From: Reticulitermes lucifugus
Taxonomy: Eukaryota > Arthropoda > Insecta > Blattodea > Rhinotermitidae
DNA: 64,000 nt
NCBI GenBank assembly: GCA_026260175.1
Contig: JAKCWW010000298.1
Coordinates: forward strand, 59,882 to 123,881
Direction of reading: 5' to 3'
Made by a program: the position numbers and the translations under genes
Notes under the pieces: model-generated
Told to the model about the DNA's origin: nothing
The model's input: the letters and a program-made list of their open reading frames with translations, nothing else
Database searches by the model: none
In this document: positions 46,301 to 57,877 of the stretch, in pieces
Numbering within the stretch: position 1 is the first letter of the stretch
Layout of the letters: the number at the start of each line of letters is the position of its first letter

Positions 46301-46885
46301 ACGGTAAGAGCCTTAGAAGAAGGTGACGGCTGAAAGAGGAAAGTGCAATGAGCCGGCAAATTTAGTTTGCAAAGGCACAGAAGACTGGATATGGCAGAGA
46401 AGGCCTAACTTGGTCCCTTGGTCGTTACGCATACACAACTCGTTCTAACATATATCCAATTTACTCACAGTTTTCATATCGTCTCTGAATACTGAGAGGT
46501 GAAGTAGGACCCTTAGTGCCAGAGTGACCTAACATACAAACCATACCTTGAAATATATGGTATATATAAGTTTTTTTATCAGGGAAAGACAGTTCAACCC
46601 TAAGCAAGAAGTTCACGGTCAGTCGCAAGAAATGTTGGTTTGACAAGATCACAGATTCTGCATTGTTGTGGAACATTTAGCTCCACTTACTCAGAAAAGT
46701 AAGTGTGGTATCGTTTAGGTAGATTGATTCAAACTGAGACAATCATGGAGCTAAATTCAGGAGAGAAAATGTGGGAGAAAAGAAGATTTATTTTTGAACA
46801 TTATTAAACAGACAAGAAAATATGGCAAACAATTTCATCCTACAATAGACTATGAAGGACCAGACGAGGTGTAGAAATATAGTGT
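43351..46885. other. AT-rich DNA with one perfect-type hairpin
   Basis: Besides the palindrome at 45002-45053, nothing is recognised. The segment 43480-43700 is GC-richer. The minus-strand frame 43608-43892 over it has no known motif. Confidence 0.45.
45002..45053. repeat. 52-bp near-perfect palindrome
   Basis: The left half CAGGAACCTTATAGAGCAGC-TAATAA and the right half pair at 25 of 26 positions with no spacer. The only mismatch is at AGAG/GGAG. A loop-less palindrome of this length tends to be unstable in replication, so it may be recent or the tip of a foldback element. Confidence 0.92.
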
Positions 46886-46889
46886 AGTT

Positions 46890-47105
46890 CTAATCTGTTC
46901 TTAACCTCGAGGGTGGATGGGTGGTCAACGCCACGCCCTGGTCGCTTTGCCCCCAGGAAAGGGATCCGTTACCCACAGTACAGGATGCTGCGTAGGCCCA
47001 AACGGCGGCCCGGACCAGTGCGAAAATCTCGCTGCTACGGTGTTCGAACATCGGACCGTCTAGCCCGTAGCGAGTCGCTATATCGACTATGTTATCGCTG
47101 CTGCC
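46890..47105 (-). mobile_element. SINE family C, copy 1
   Basis: The plus strand CTTAACCTCGAGGGTGGATGG, GTGGTCAACGCCACGCCCTGG, CGCTTTGCCCCCAGG, GGGATCCG, AAAATCTCGC, TCGGACCGTCTAGCCCGTAG and CGAGTCGCTATATCGACTA matches the 55.8-kb copy throughout. On the minus strand the head carries TAACATAGTCGATATAGCGAC (A-box region) and GATGTTCGAACACC (diverged B box). Many CpG-type changes distinguish the two copies. The frames 46890-47117 and 46913-47113 are SINE translations. Confidence 0.9.
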
Positions 47106-47605
47106 TGTGGTAAACAAGAGAGGGCGTAATGGAATATAATGTACCCATATCCATGCCGTGACAAATTTCTGATTAAAATATTCTATCGAACATGTAGCGT
47201 GTAATAGCTCTGTGTGTTTCCTTTGAAGTAGGAAGTACTACATTAAACATGTACTATCCGAGTCAAGTTGAATTCTCTAAAAAGGTTAAATAATGTATGA
47301 ATTTGGTTCTCCCTTCCCACATGCAGCAGTTAATATTAACAGTTGTCAGTACAAAGTTACGCCCAGACACTAATTTCAAAGTTTGGCCCTTTGATACACC
47401 CAGACCTCTCGAAGCGAAATAAATGTTCATCAGTCGAAGAGTTACAGCGCATCATGCCTTGAACAGGAGGCATAAAGGGGTGAGGGTCAGACTAGCTAAA
47501 GGCCGGAACTTTACTTCCCACTCTGTGCTGGCAAGTCAAGAGGCTTACTACCAGACATTCTACTCCATAAATTTTAATATTTCAAGTCTAATTCTTATTG
47601 GTGAG
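47106..47605. other. Spacer, nothing recognised
   Basis: A short GC-moderate stretch near 47420-47550 (frame 47423-47608) has no known motif. Confidence 0.4.
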
Positions 47606-47609
47606 TGAG

Positions 47610-47610
<1 letters not shown>

Positions 47611-47640
<30 letters not shown>

Positions 47641-47656
47641 GGTGGTAGTGGTGGTG
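47611..47656. repeat. Compound (GTT)5(GGT)n microsatellite
   Basis: Five GTT units change into about ten GGT units with one GTA interruption. The proline/threonine run in the minus-strand frame 47595-47873 is its translation. Confidence 0.95.
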
Positions 47657-47942
47657 TAATGAAAGAATCTAGTTGAATGTCGTGTGGTATAAAAGCAATG
47701 TGGTTTAGTTTATACCAGCGACTTCCTTGAGAAAGTAGCTTTTGATCGATTAGGAACGAGGGGCTGCAAATCAGAAGCCTTGGCCACAGAAGAGGAAATG
47801 TCGGACCAAGTAAACCCTGTGGCATGTGGACAGACTGACTTAACAGTTTGGAAGTTGTGATTCTCTCTTTCACTAAGTTAAGTTGAGAAGATTGAATTTG
47901 CGAGATTTGAGGTTTCCACAGCAGTTGTACAAAGGATTGAAA

Positions 47943-48069
47943 TCTTCTGGGACGTGACGCTGTGTCACTGGGTTAGAGTTTCCCGACATTTCGTAGAGAC
48001 GTGGTGTTTCTTCTTCAGGGGTTGACTGGACTTTAACCCAGCGACACTGTGTCACATTGTAGAAGACCT
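47943..48069. mobile_element. 127-bp foldback with one hammerhead-like core
   Basis: The arms TCTTCTGGGACGTGACGCTG-TGTCACTGGGTTAGAG (47943-47978) and CTTTAACCCAGCGACACTGT-GTCACATTGTAGAAGACC (48031-48068) are inverted repeats. The minus-strand unit lies between them. On the right side the mirror hammerhead is missing, so the element is asymmetric. The arm sequence contains the 16-mer shared exactly with 18549-18564. Confidence 0.8.
47982..48021 (-). ncRNA. Hammerhead-like motif, core boxes present
   Basis: Minus strand: CCC, core CTGAAGA (complement of 48012-48018), a 19-base segment that forms only a weak stem II (AGA/TCT), GAAA (complement of 47989-47992), UGUC, then GGG pairing with CCC. 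Both conserved boxes are intact, but stem II is largely lost and position 15.2 is U in place of C. Confidence 0.5.
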
Positions 48070-49282
48070 GAATAATCAAGACTGAATATGTTTGTGATAG
48101 GTTCATCCAGTCACACCGAGAGTTTATTAAAATTTCAACTATTTGAAACTAAAGCAATCATAAGCACGTGGCATAAGCTATCTTGGACGAAATATTGGTA
48201 TCATACGAGTATTAACAAATTTTACAATAGTTATCTACACAGGTGTGTAAGCAGAATGACAGCCGTAGTTTTATAAGATAATTTTGCGGAGCAAATTGCA
48301 AAGAAAGGTACTGCACTGCTTGTCTCTTAGACAGAGCCTTACCATGTTGGATAAAAATGGACTATTGTTCAGAGATTTCAATCAATATATGGCTATATTA
48401 CCTAATATTACATCACATAAGCCCATATATTTTTAAGCCTTTAAGCAAGAGCTTATATTTTTATGGACTCAAATCTGTGCACATTGGCCACAAAATGAAA
48501 CTTGCCAATAAGCTCAGCTTGGGGGTTAAAAACTAATTACGCACAGTATTTGACAAAAAGGACTGCCTCCCTATACACTACGTAGGTTCCTTGGTACCTT
48601 TTTTAAGCGAATCTCAAAATACTACAAATTTAAATACTTGAAATATGTCAATTCCGTGCATTGAGCAAGTTTCGCCCTATCAAAATTTAAATCTGAAAGA
48701 TACTCGCAGAAATTATGGACCAATTGTGTGTGTGTGTGTGTGTGTTGAGGAAACACAGTTTGAAGGTGATTAAATTCCCAAGCTAATAATAATTATGTAG
48801 GCCAGTCTTAGTTTTCACAGATTCTGTCTGGACATTTATTGGAGAAGTCTCGTTTCATTGCATGAGACATTAATTTTTGAAAAGCTTATATTCACTCAGC
48901 TAATCAAATACTTTCCCTGTTGTATGTAAATCAAATTTTATTCGCGTAACATGTTCAAAAGATCCACCACTGAATTCTAATTGAGGATTAGGGCTCATTT
49001 GAATTAAGTCCAAATCGCAGACTCTATTTAAGTTACATTTTAATATTACCTTCCTATTTAAGTCCGCGCCCACAAAATGGACTATATTTTTACACGCATT
49101 TCTTATCCCTGCCCTGTGTGCATGCTCATTCCATTTTATAACGAACACGTCAATGTCTTTAGCCAAGTTTGCTACATTCATAACTAATGATATATAGAGA
49201 ATTAGGATTAGTATTTTGAGATAATGGAAGATCAATATCACGTCAAAACGAAATTTCTACTTTGGAATATTCCATATATTCT
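48070..49282. other. AT-rich DNA with a GT microsatellite
   Basis: The minus-strand frame 48900-49241 (113 codons) is unrecognised. (TG)10 lies at 48725-48745. Confidence 0.45.
48725..48745. repeat. (TG)10 microsatellite
   Basis: Ten TG units followed by T, then TGAGGAAAC. Confidence 0.95.
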
Positions 49283-49510
49283 TGGATGTGATGCTTTGTC
49301 CCTGGGTGAACGGAACTGACGTTTCGAAGGAATGCAATGCCTTCATCTTCGTGGGTTGAGGCCTTTCTTGTTCCTTTCTTTCTCGGAGAGGATAAGGGGC
49401 TGATATGGCCTGCTAAAGCGGAATAACCCTCCTGTTCTTGTTATTTGTGTAGCTTGGCCTGTTTCGTTCTTTTATGAGCCGAATCCTGCACCTGACCGCA
49501 ATCTCGTCAT
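49283..49510 (-). mobile_element. Hammerhead-bearing repeat copy
   Basis: The minus-strand unit at 49313-49355 is ACGAAGA (core, two changes from CTGAAGA), T, GAAGG/CCTTC stem II with a 9-nt loop, and intact GAAACGTC. It is followed by the family tail CCCAGGGACAAAGCATCACA, parallel to CCCAGTGACACAGCGTCACG at 47.95 kb. The segment 49350-49510 continues GC-richer and may be further element body, but I cannot match it to anything else in the window. Confidence 0.6.
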
Positions 49511-52500
49511 GTCGACCCCGAATATACAGACAGCATATTCTTAAGCAACGAAAAATCTACTTACAAGACTTCACGGTCCTACAACTCACAATTTTTCGTA
49601 CCGCCGTACAAATATGAAAACTTTCTTGGATCCATTACCTTGAAGTTAAAGTCGCTACGATTCTTCGTTAGGCCGGTATCCAGTAGACATGGTGTAGCGT
49701 CCAAGAAGATATGAAGGTTTTGAAAATTTATGTCGCTGTAACATTCTTACAATTTTACAAATCGCTGACAGATCGGGTTATCCCAGTAGCAACACTGTGT
49801 TGCTTGGTTTAGGTAAGTGGCCATTTTAGAATTTGATTTCAGAACGACATATACTTCGATTTCATGATGTAGTGGTTTTCTTCCAATGTTTCATACTTGA
49901 CCTAAAGAGACGTTGAATATGTATGTATGTAAGTATATATATATTCATACACATAAATATGTACATTTACATATATATATTCCTAGGCTATATATATATA
50001 TGATATTTCGAAGATTCGAATTTAATTATTCATCCTCTCCCAAAAAGAATTTCTGATTGGTTGACAATGTAAACAATGGTGAATCACTTTTCAAAGAAAC
50101 TCAAAGCCTTTTGTGCACTGTGTGTTGTTAAGTAGTTATGTCAGCAATAGAGTTGTTTAGACGCGTGTGGCAACAGAATGTACGGCAAATGTTAAGTAGC
50201 TATATTCAGGAATTTGCCATAAACTTATTCTTTAAAGGAACCAAATGAAATTTTTACTTTGTTTTCTTAAAATCTGCTAAAAGTGATTTATACCTTTCTG
50301 TAATAACGTAGTGAATTAATTCCGTCTTGTTGCTTTCTGATTCTGAAGTCGTATGAAAGCATAACGTTCAAAACTTTGGAGAAAGTTACGTACTTTAATT
50401 GCATATTTCTCGGCACAGCACTTGTCCGTGCTTCAAGGAATGATCTTCAATCATAAATCACACATCGATAACCGCACTTTAAGGAAATATTTCATTATTG
50501 CAAAGGATCTTAGAAGCAATATGATGCACTTAATTTATTTATGATATTCTACGAGCACAGAACAACACGACTGCTGTTAATATCTATATCTTTATTGAAC
50601 AGTGTCTTTGCTCTTTCCTCATTATGCAGAATTTTGGCACCATTACTATTCATTCTATCTTTCCCATACAAAAAATACACCTATTTTACCCTTCTTTATA
50701 AAGCACAGTGCTCAAAATTGTGTTTTAATTGATATTTCGCATTCAATTAAATGAGCATGGCTAGCATAGATGTGAAGTATATTATTTAAATAGGCCTGCA
50801 TTTTTATATAACTCACACACGACAGTTCAAGATGTATTTTAATGAAGCACAAAGAATTTTAGATTACGTTCTCGGTTATTTGGCCTGTTTACCTCTGATC
50901 TCTTTTGTTAATTCACTACACATTCATGTTTCTTTTTCTGAGAATAATTACAATAAAGATTCTGTTTTTAAACTTATTTAAGTACCACACGAAACAATTT
51001 TTAAGATACGTTTTACATTTTACCTAGCCCCATAATTTATGTAATGTTACATATACATTATTTATAGCTATTAAATGCATGGTTATTAGAAGATGGGTAT
51101 TTCATTTCATGGTTTTATATTTGCTTTGATGTACAAGTCCTTGTGCTTTACATCTGAACTTCGTTTTGTGACACATTCTTTAGGCTTAGGTTTTATTGTT
51201 AATGTGATATGAACTTATGTTCAGGAAATGTATTTGTAGCAAATTTCTATGCACCAGGTTTAGGCTTCGTGGTAAGAAACAATATGCCTTCTTCTCTGTA
51301 TTATTTTGTTAGTGACAGAAATTTAGGTTTTCGTGTTTTCCTTATATTGAGACAGAGTTAAAGTCAACAAATATATTTATGGAAGGAATATTTGCAACTA
51401 AAGATTTTATTTTATTGATATGCCAATACAGTCATAAAACTACGAAAATTTAATCCACCAATGAAATACACTCCTGCTTCCGAACTACTGGTTATGGAGA
51501 AGTCAGATGTGGTGTAAACCTATTCAGACCCACTATTGAATTTCTTCTGCCTACCGTTTTACATTGCGTTTACATGAGAGGTTGAGAGGGTCTGAATTAA
51601 CTGCATTAAACTGCAATCATCTGAAAGCGAACTGAATTTATTGTTTACACTTCTGTAACTATTTATAACTATTTTTACATAGAGATAGGTAATCCCCTTA
51701 TATATTCTTTCTAAAATAACTAAGCCGCAAGGTGTTTAAATATGAAAGTAAGAGACTGATTGGGCTGTGAATGTATATCATTTGCTAGAGAGTATTGCAC
51801 TTGTTAATGTAGTGAGCATAGGAAACGTGAAAGGAAAGGCAACTAGATGATACAACTCTGTATAACTTTAAGAGAAACCGGATAACAGTGCATTTTACAA
51901 GTATGTAACAAAATGTACGAAAGGACAAGTATCTCCCTGGAATCGAATAAAGTTCAAGTTGCTTCCGGAGAGCTTAAGAAGAGGTAATTAAGAATAATGT
52001 GTCAAAATTTATTGTAATAAAAAAGGATATCTGTTCAGTATTTAGCCATAATTTGGAAATCTCTTGATCTGAAGTAATTCCCTTTTCAGACATCAGACTT
52101 TGCCCTCAAAACTAGGTCTGGCACGAAATTTAATCGGTCGTGGCGATGACGGAGAAGACAATATGGATATTTGCATAAGCCAACACAAACTTGGGTGCTG
52201 TTCTCAAAAATTAGTTATTGTAAGTTTTATAAGACAAATATTTCTCATCAGACTTCAGAGTAGATATGGATGTTCCCTTTGAATACACTTAATTAACATT
52301 GAGTTGCCTAGTTGCTAGGTAGCGAATGACAGTGATTGATGTGAGAAATCATATCATGACTATGAGGTTTACATTAGTCAGATATTATGCAATGCAGCCA
52401 CCTGGGATAACACAAGCACCAAGGGTGAAAGCTTTCCGACAAATAAGCTACGCACTTATCACTTTAATTGAGATAATGCAAAACAACAAAAGGGAATGTC

Positions 52501-54240
52501 TAGCAAACCATATGCAAGTTTCTTCACTATCGATTTCCATCCTGTTTTTATTGAAAACAAACGGTGTTCCCCTAGTACTCTTCCGAAGAAACGTATAATT
52601 GAGACTATGGAAGGTGCAAATATACGTAATTAGCTTTAAATGTTGATGAACGGAGGTAGGCGTTCCTTTGCCTAAATGAGGAAACAAAAATTAAAAGCAA
52701 ATTACAAATAGTATAACTTACTGTAATATCCTCTGCATTGCATAAAAAATATTCATTCCTTGTCTTTCCGAATTTCCTTCAGCGTAAATATCATAATTCC
52801 GAGTGTATAATTCTTAGCGTATAATTCCCACATATAATGGGAATTCCCGGCCGATTCGCGCTTTCTATGCGGTAAATTTACCTTGGTCGATGCGGCAATA
52901 AAAGAAAGACATTTTAAGTGCTAATCTAACTTCTTTAACCATTATAATGCAGCATCTGCATATCAGAGGCTACAACATGAGCAAAAATGATAACTAAAGT
53001 AAACAAAATAGCAAGAGTACTACAAAGAATAATGTATCAATTTATAATAAACACAGATATATTGTATATATCATACTTACAACGTACCATAACATAGAAT
53101 TGTTAAAAGGTAAACGCCTACTGAATGACACTACAACTGGGAAGATTATAGTTTCATTAGGTCGCAAGAAAAGTAACAGAACAAAAACGTATCCAAATAG
53201 CATCTGATTAATAAACATATTATAAATGACCCAGAAAATACAAAAAATCTTTATAAAGATACATTTATGCCATTACCATTGTCAAATCTCTTCACTTAAA
53301 CTTAAAATTGATTTTAAATATCAGTTTATATATTTCTCTTTTGTTATATTAAGAGATATGTAAGATATGAAGAGTAATACATTATTTTTATATCCTTTGT
53401 ATTACTGAACTTTCCACCTAAGGACGATTGCAAGGATCGAAGTATGTAGGAGGAAAAGATGATACAAAATATGAGACGTGAATCAACAAATTTGAGTAAT
53501 TTTATAAAGTAAAAGGTTTTGTCGAATTGAACATTTTTGAATATTACAAGAATAAACTTTTTTCAAACAAATAGGTTTAGTGTTTTGGCTTACAGCTTCA
53601 CAGCTAAATCGGCGTCTTATATCTCTCCTTAATGTAAGTTACAGGCTTAGGCCTTTACGGTCACACTAAACTTCTTGGTACGTTTTATTTAATCAGAAAC
53701 ATTTTTGTACAGTACATAAGATATTTTACTTTGTTGAAGTCTTAAGTCGGATTAACAACACAACATTAGTCATAATTTGGACTATTCTGAATGTGGCGAT
53801 ACGTTAAAATTAAGCTGGAAGTTAGAAATTGAAATAATTAATGAACGAGAAAGTCTCTCGGAAGTTCGAGAAGTGATTAAGTACGTATTCAATTTCGAAC
53901 CGAAACTACTACACGTTGGATATTATGTTCTGTAGATAAACTTTCAAGACAAATCGTGAAAAGCGAAGTTTTCATCTCCTTTACTTTCAAACATTTAGCA
54001 GATCTGCTATCGAATTTTATACATCATTACATCGAATGATAATTTCTTGAAAGAAAAACAGAACATTTATCACACGCTCTACGTATCACATGCTAGATCA
54101 ACTATTAAGGTCGGTTACACGAGTATATTTCAAAACCATCTCGGAAATTTTCGAAGTAATTTTCTAATTAAAAATAACGGCTATTTAAAAACTGCCATAC
54201 CTACTGATGTTGTTACTTTATGAAACTTACAGTACAGTAA
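49511..54240. other. Long AT-rich stretch, nothing recognised
   Basis: Contains the AT-rich simple repeats at 49918-50002. The frames 52326-52598, 52448-52687 and 50541-50732 have no recognisable content. 52960-53560 is extremely AT-rich. Confidence 0.5.
49918..50002. repeat. Interrupted TATG/TA simple repeat
   Basis: TATGTATGTATGTAAGTATA, CATATATATATTCCTAGG and CTATATATATATATG form several self-complementary AT runs. Confidence 0.85.
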
Positions 54241-54251
54241 TATAAAGTGAA

Positions 54252-54312
54252 GCTGTGTATGGAAGCCATGAAGGCATACGAGTGGAGGTACAGCTCCACT
54301 CTTTTTAAACTC
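54252..54312 (-). mobile_element. SINE family C, 3'-end fragment
   Basis: GAAGCCATGAAGGCATACGAG, TGGAGGTACAGCTCCACTCT and TTTTAAACTCAGCATTA parallel AGGCCATGAAGGCCCAGAGG, GTAGAGGTATAGCTCTACTC and TTTCTTTAACCCTGACATTA at 55869-55932. Only the 3' terminal part is present. Confidence 0.8.
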
Positions 54313-54461
54313 AGCATTATAAGAATGTGATTGGTCCGATTCGCAATCCAGCCTTTAAAATTCTGAGGAACGCGTGCCTGTATCTACTGAACCGGAGAAT
54401 GGGGAGGGTTGAAAGGGGGGGGGCAGAGCCGGTCTGAATATTTGTGACAATTATATATATA

Positions 54462-54633
54462 TATACAGGGCATACACAAATGAATGGTGCGGTATTAAAA
54501 GTGAATAAAAGTGAAACCGCACCATTCTTTTGTGTATGCCCGGTATATACAGGACGTACACAAAAGAATGGTGCGGTTTTAATAGCGAACACCATTAAAA
54601 CCGCACCATTCTTTTGTGTATGCCCTGTATATA
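54462..54633. mobile_element. Tandem pair of palindromic MITE-like units in a TA repeat
   Basis: Unit 1 (54462-54547): arms TACAGGGCATACACAAATGA-ATGGTGCGGT and ACCGCACCATTCTTTTGTGT-ATGCCCGGTA, centre about 21 bases. Unit 2 (54544-54633): arms TACAGGACGTACACAAAAGA-ATGGTGCGGTTTTAAT and ATTAAAACCGCACCATTCTT-TTGTGTATGCCCTGTA, centre about 12 bases. The outermost ends CAGGGCATACAC/GTGTATGCCCTG are perfect inverted repeats. (TA)n flanks both sides, consistent with TA target choice. No transposase. The repeated 'THTQKNGAV' peptides in frames 54317-54638 are translation artefacts. Confidence 0.9.
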
Positions 54634-54730
54634 TATAGCCTTTTACATTAATTATATGGTTCTGCTGGAAAAATGGGAAAAATTATGCGAGATTTAAGCT
54701 TCACATGGCGACATATATTAAGACTAGAAT

Positions 54731-54790
54731 ATTCTGGGACAAGACGCCAGTAGCTTGAAGACATGCACGACATTTCCCCAACACGTTGAT
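54731..54790 (-). mobile_element. Hammerhead repeat, 3' fragment
   Basis: The minus strand GGGGAAATGTCGTGCATGTC...CTACTGGCGTCTTGTCCCAGAAT follows the order GAAATGTC...ACAGCGTCACGTCCCAGAAG of the 47.95-kb element. GAAA-UGUC is the complement of 54769-54776. The 5' core box is absent. Confidence 0.5.
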
Positions 54791-54799
54791 AAGATTCTG

Positions 54800-55830
54800 C
54801 TAAACTACAAAGTGATACAAGCCAGGAACCATCATATTAGTACTCAACACATAAGGGCCTAAAATTCCATATACTCATGATAAGGTCAAAAGTTTCTTAA
54901 AAATAAAGAAAGAGTAGATATAATTACATTTATAAACCACAACAATCACTTAATGACGCAGAAGAGAAGATCGGCTGAAAGCAGCGTCTTTTGTCCTGTT
55001 ATGTATCAGACAGATGTATTGATTAATCCTTAGCTCTGTTTAAACTGCGTACGTCACATTATAAGGGTGGAAGTCAGACTGTGAATGATGAACTGAAATG
55101 TATGTGGGAGAAAGTGGTGTAAGCGTATTTTAAGGTAGGTTTACTATCAGGGTGTTATATAGACTGTTGGTTAGCACGGAAATATGTCACTGGGTAGAAG
55201 CTTTCAGACCATCTAGAATTAATAACGGAAGAAACATTAGAAATAGCACGGTAATATTTGGAACAATATATTTTATTTCTTATTATTAACCAACAAATGC
55301 ACACAAAATCAAATTATAATGCACGGAATGGAAAATATAAAAAAAAAATATTTTATTTCAAATGTCCTTTAATAGAAAGTGCTTTTCGCATAAATATTCC
55401 TAAAACACGAAAATGTCTCTCATAAATTATTAACTGAGGTTCTATTTCATTTTGAGACATTTATATATCGAACTACGAAACTGAGCATTTTCAATGCGAG
55501 AAGTAATTCTAACTGAATAAGCAAAGCACAGTCGTACTAAAAATGTAGCAATATACCTGCGCTTTGTTAATTGTAATAAGAGACGAGCGTTTTCCCATTC
55601 AGAAACAATACACACATAAGTCTGTCTAAAGGCATCCAAAGTGTGTAACGTAAAGTACAAAAAAGGCACGTAATAAAGTAATTCTGCAATACTTCGGTCA
55701 GTTGAAATAAGAACTATTCATACCGTTATATCTCACATTTAGACGTTTCAAATTGCAGGGTGGAGACGAATAAAATTTTTCTTATTAAAGGATAGAGGAA
55801 TGTATGACAAATTTACGTCACATATATAGG
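54800..55830. other. AT-rich DNA, nothing recognised
   Basis: The minus-strand frame 55442-55669 (75 codons) is unrecognised. An A-tract lies near 55340. Confidence 0.45.
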
Positions 55831-55840
55831 TTTCGGATAG

Positions 55841-56121
55841 GTAAAAGGTAAAGTTCTCCCTAGAAGAGGCCATGAAGGCCCAGAGGGGGAGTAGAGGTAT
55901 AGCTCTACTCTTTCTTTAACCCTGACATTAGATGGGGTGGGTGGTCAACTCCACGCCCCGGCCGCTTTACCCCCCGAAAAAGAGATCCGGTAGCCATTTT
56001 ATAGGAGACTGGGTGGGCCCCAGGGCCGGTCTGGATGGCTACGAAAAATCTCGCCCCCACCGGGATTCGATCCCCGGACCGCCCAGCCCGTAGCGAGTCG
56101 CTATACCGACTACGCTATAGC
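55841..56121 (-). mobile_element. SINE family C, copy 2, complete
   Basis: The minus-strand head GCTATAGCGTAGTCGGTATAG contains the A box TAGCGTAGTCGG (fits TRGYNNANNNGG). CGGTCCGGGGATCGAATCCC contains a B box with one change. The body passes through GGGGCGAGATTTTTCGTAGC, GGGGGGTAAAGCGGCCGGGG and the palindromic GAGTAGAGCTATACCTCTAC to the 3' end. Near-duplication TTTCGGATAG (55831-55840)/TTTCGAATAG (56122-56131), 9 of 10, marks the insertion. Pol III boxes are plausible but activity is unknown. Confidence 0.92.
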
Positions 56122-56131
56122 TTTCGAATAG

Positions 56132-57877
56132 TGTTTTTAAAAATATCGCTTACGATTTTAAACAAGTGTGGATTTTGATTATGTTTTTTACTTTTCAGAT
56201 ATATCGTGACAGATATTCATTTATAACAGAAACACTAAACACGAAAAATACTCCAATAAAATAATTTATGTTACTAGCTCTTGAATGTAGAGGGCTTTAG
56301 AATATCATCAAATTTGTCTAGGAATATTTTACACAATTTCTTTTCTTCAAATACTTTATTCTAACGGTGAGCCCAGCATAAAAACGTATATTAGTAATTA
56401 CAATGTACGGATCCATTGCTAAGGGGTGCACAAATTTTCTAGGAATCTAAAAGCCACCTCAAACTTCTAGGCACCAGAAGGGCAGCTTACAGGATGTTGC
56501 GTACTGAGGACCCACGAATATTGGGCGACAACGTAAAGAACATAGACGCCACGGCGACCTGGCACACGGGATTTTTTCACCCATGCATTAAAGCATATTC
56601 GTAAATATTAACAAAAATGTTTTGCCAAACCTCCTTATATTCTAATCTTTTACAGCATTTCTCGAATTATGTTTAATTACATAGAACTATAGGTCAATAA
56701 TTATGAAGTTCACTGCTCCGTCTGTGTGCACATTTTTTATATTAGTTTTCTTTAAAATCGTGCTCTTAATTATATCGCAGAGAAATTATGACTTCATAGA
56801 CCCTGGTGTTTATTATCGTTTTCACAGAAATCCTCTTTTTTACACCTTTCTCAGCCATTGGAATTAAGACAATATTTTATGATGTAAAAATCATGTTACC
56901 ATTTCTTATGTATATTCCTTCTCCTAAGTAGTCGCTATTTTTAGGTTTTTATTGCTGAAGGTATGTATATGTATACACTTCTCACCTGATATATGTGATA
57001 CAGATGTTCCTCTCTTTTTAAGATGATCTCGTAGAAATTACACTGATGCAAAATATTTTGAGCATTTTAACCCGTCTTAGGTGTTTCTCTGTGAGCTCTG
57101 CTGACACACATGAAAAGAAAATGTTTTCATCCAAAGTACTTTCTGTTTCAAGTCGAGATTTATTCAGGCTTATAGGTCCTATAACTGTATGGGAGAGAGA
57201 CAAGGCAAGGTAACGCAGTTATAAACCGGGAGAATATTATGGACGAGCATGTCGTCATTTCCGGGAGAATGTGACGAGAAAACTGGCGGAAACAAGAGTA
57301 TAATATGTCAGGGAGAAGGTAATATATTGCTGCTGCTGTAGTTTAGAATCAGAGGTGGATACTTTTTTTTTTTCGTTAGGCGGAGAAACATATAACAGAG
57401 CAGAGTTCTTGCACGCGTGTGGAAACAATGTTAGTTTTCAGAGTGGCAACAGAATACATTACGTCAGAAAGAAATTTTGCATTACACAAGGATGATACTT
57501 TGTGTTATGTATGGTTAAAGTTCATTTATTTTCCCAGGAGAAAAAGAAAATTCTTTCAGTGTTAGTTTCAGCCATATATTATACACACACACGCACACAC
57601 AGCGAATACATACTCAAACGCATAGAATTCTTCATGATTTTTATCTCATTAGGAAAAATACAGCATATATTTCTAAATCATTTCTTGTGTTCGCGTAAGT
57701 TCAAATTAAAAACGTTTCGATAAAAGGGTTCCAAATGTATTGAATACATAGGTATTTCTTTATTATGTTTAGAAAGGGGTTGACAAATATAATTGTAGAC
57801 TTACAATTTGCATTTATTTGCAGGAGCTTTCCTTTCGGGAAAGTGTTCACTTCACAAGGCAGGCATGTACTGCGTGT
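56132..57877. other. AT-rich DNA with a short CA repeat
   Basis: (AC)n with one G interruption lies at 57582-57601. A T-run with ten T lies at 57363-57373. The frames 57018-57203 minus and 57502-57723 are unrecognised. Confidence 0.45.

Noticed and set aside
46890-47117. Overlapping 66- and 75-codon frames
   Set aside because: Both run through SINE family C copy 1.
54317-54638. Frames with repeated GHTQKNGAV-type peptides
   Set aside because: They are the translation of the palindromic MITE-like units on either strand, not a repeat protein.
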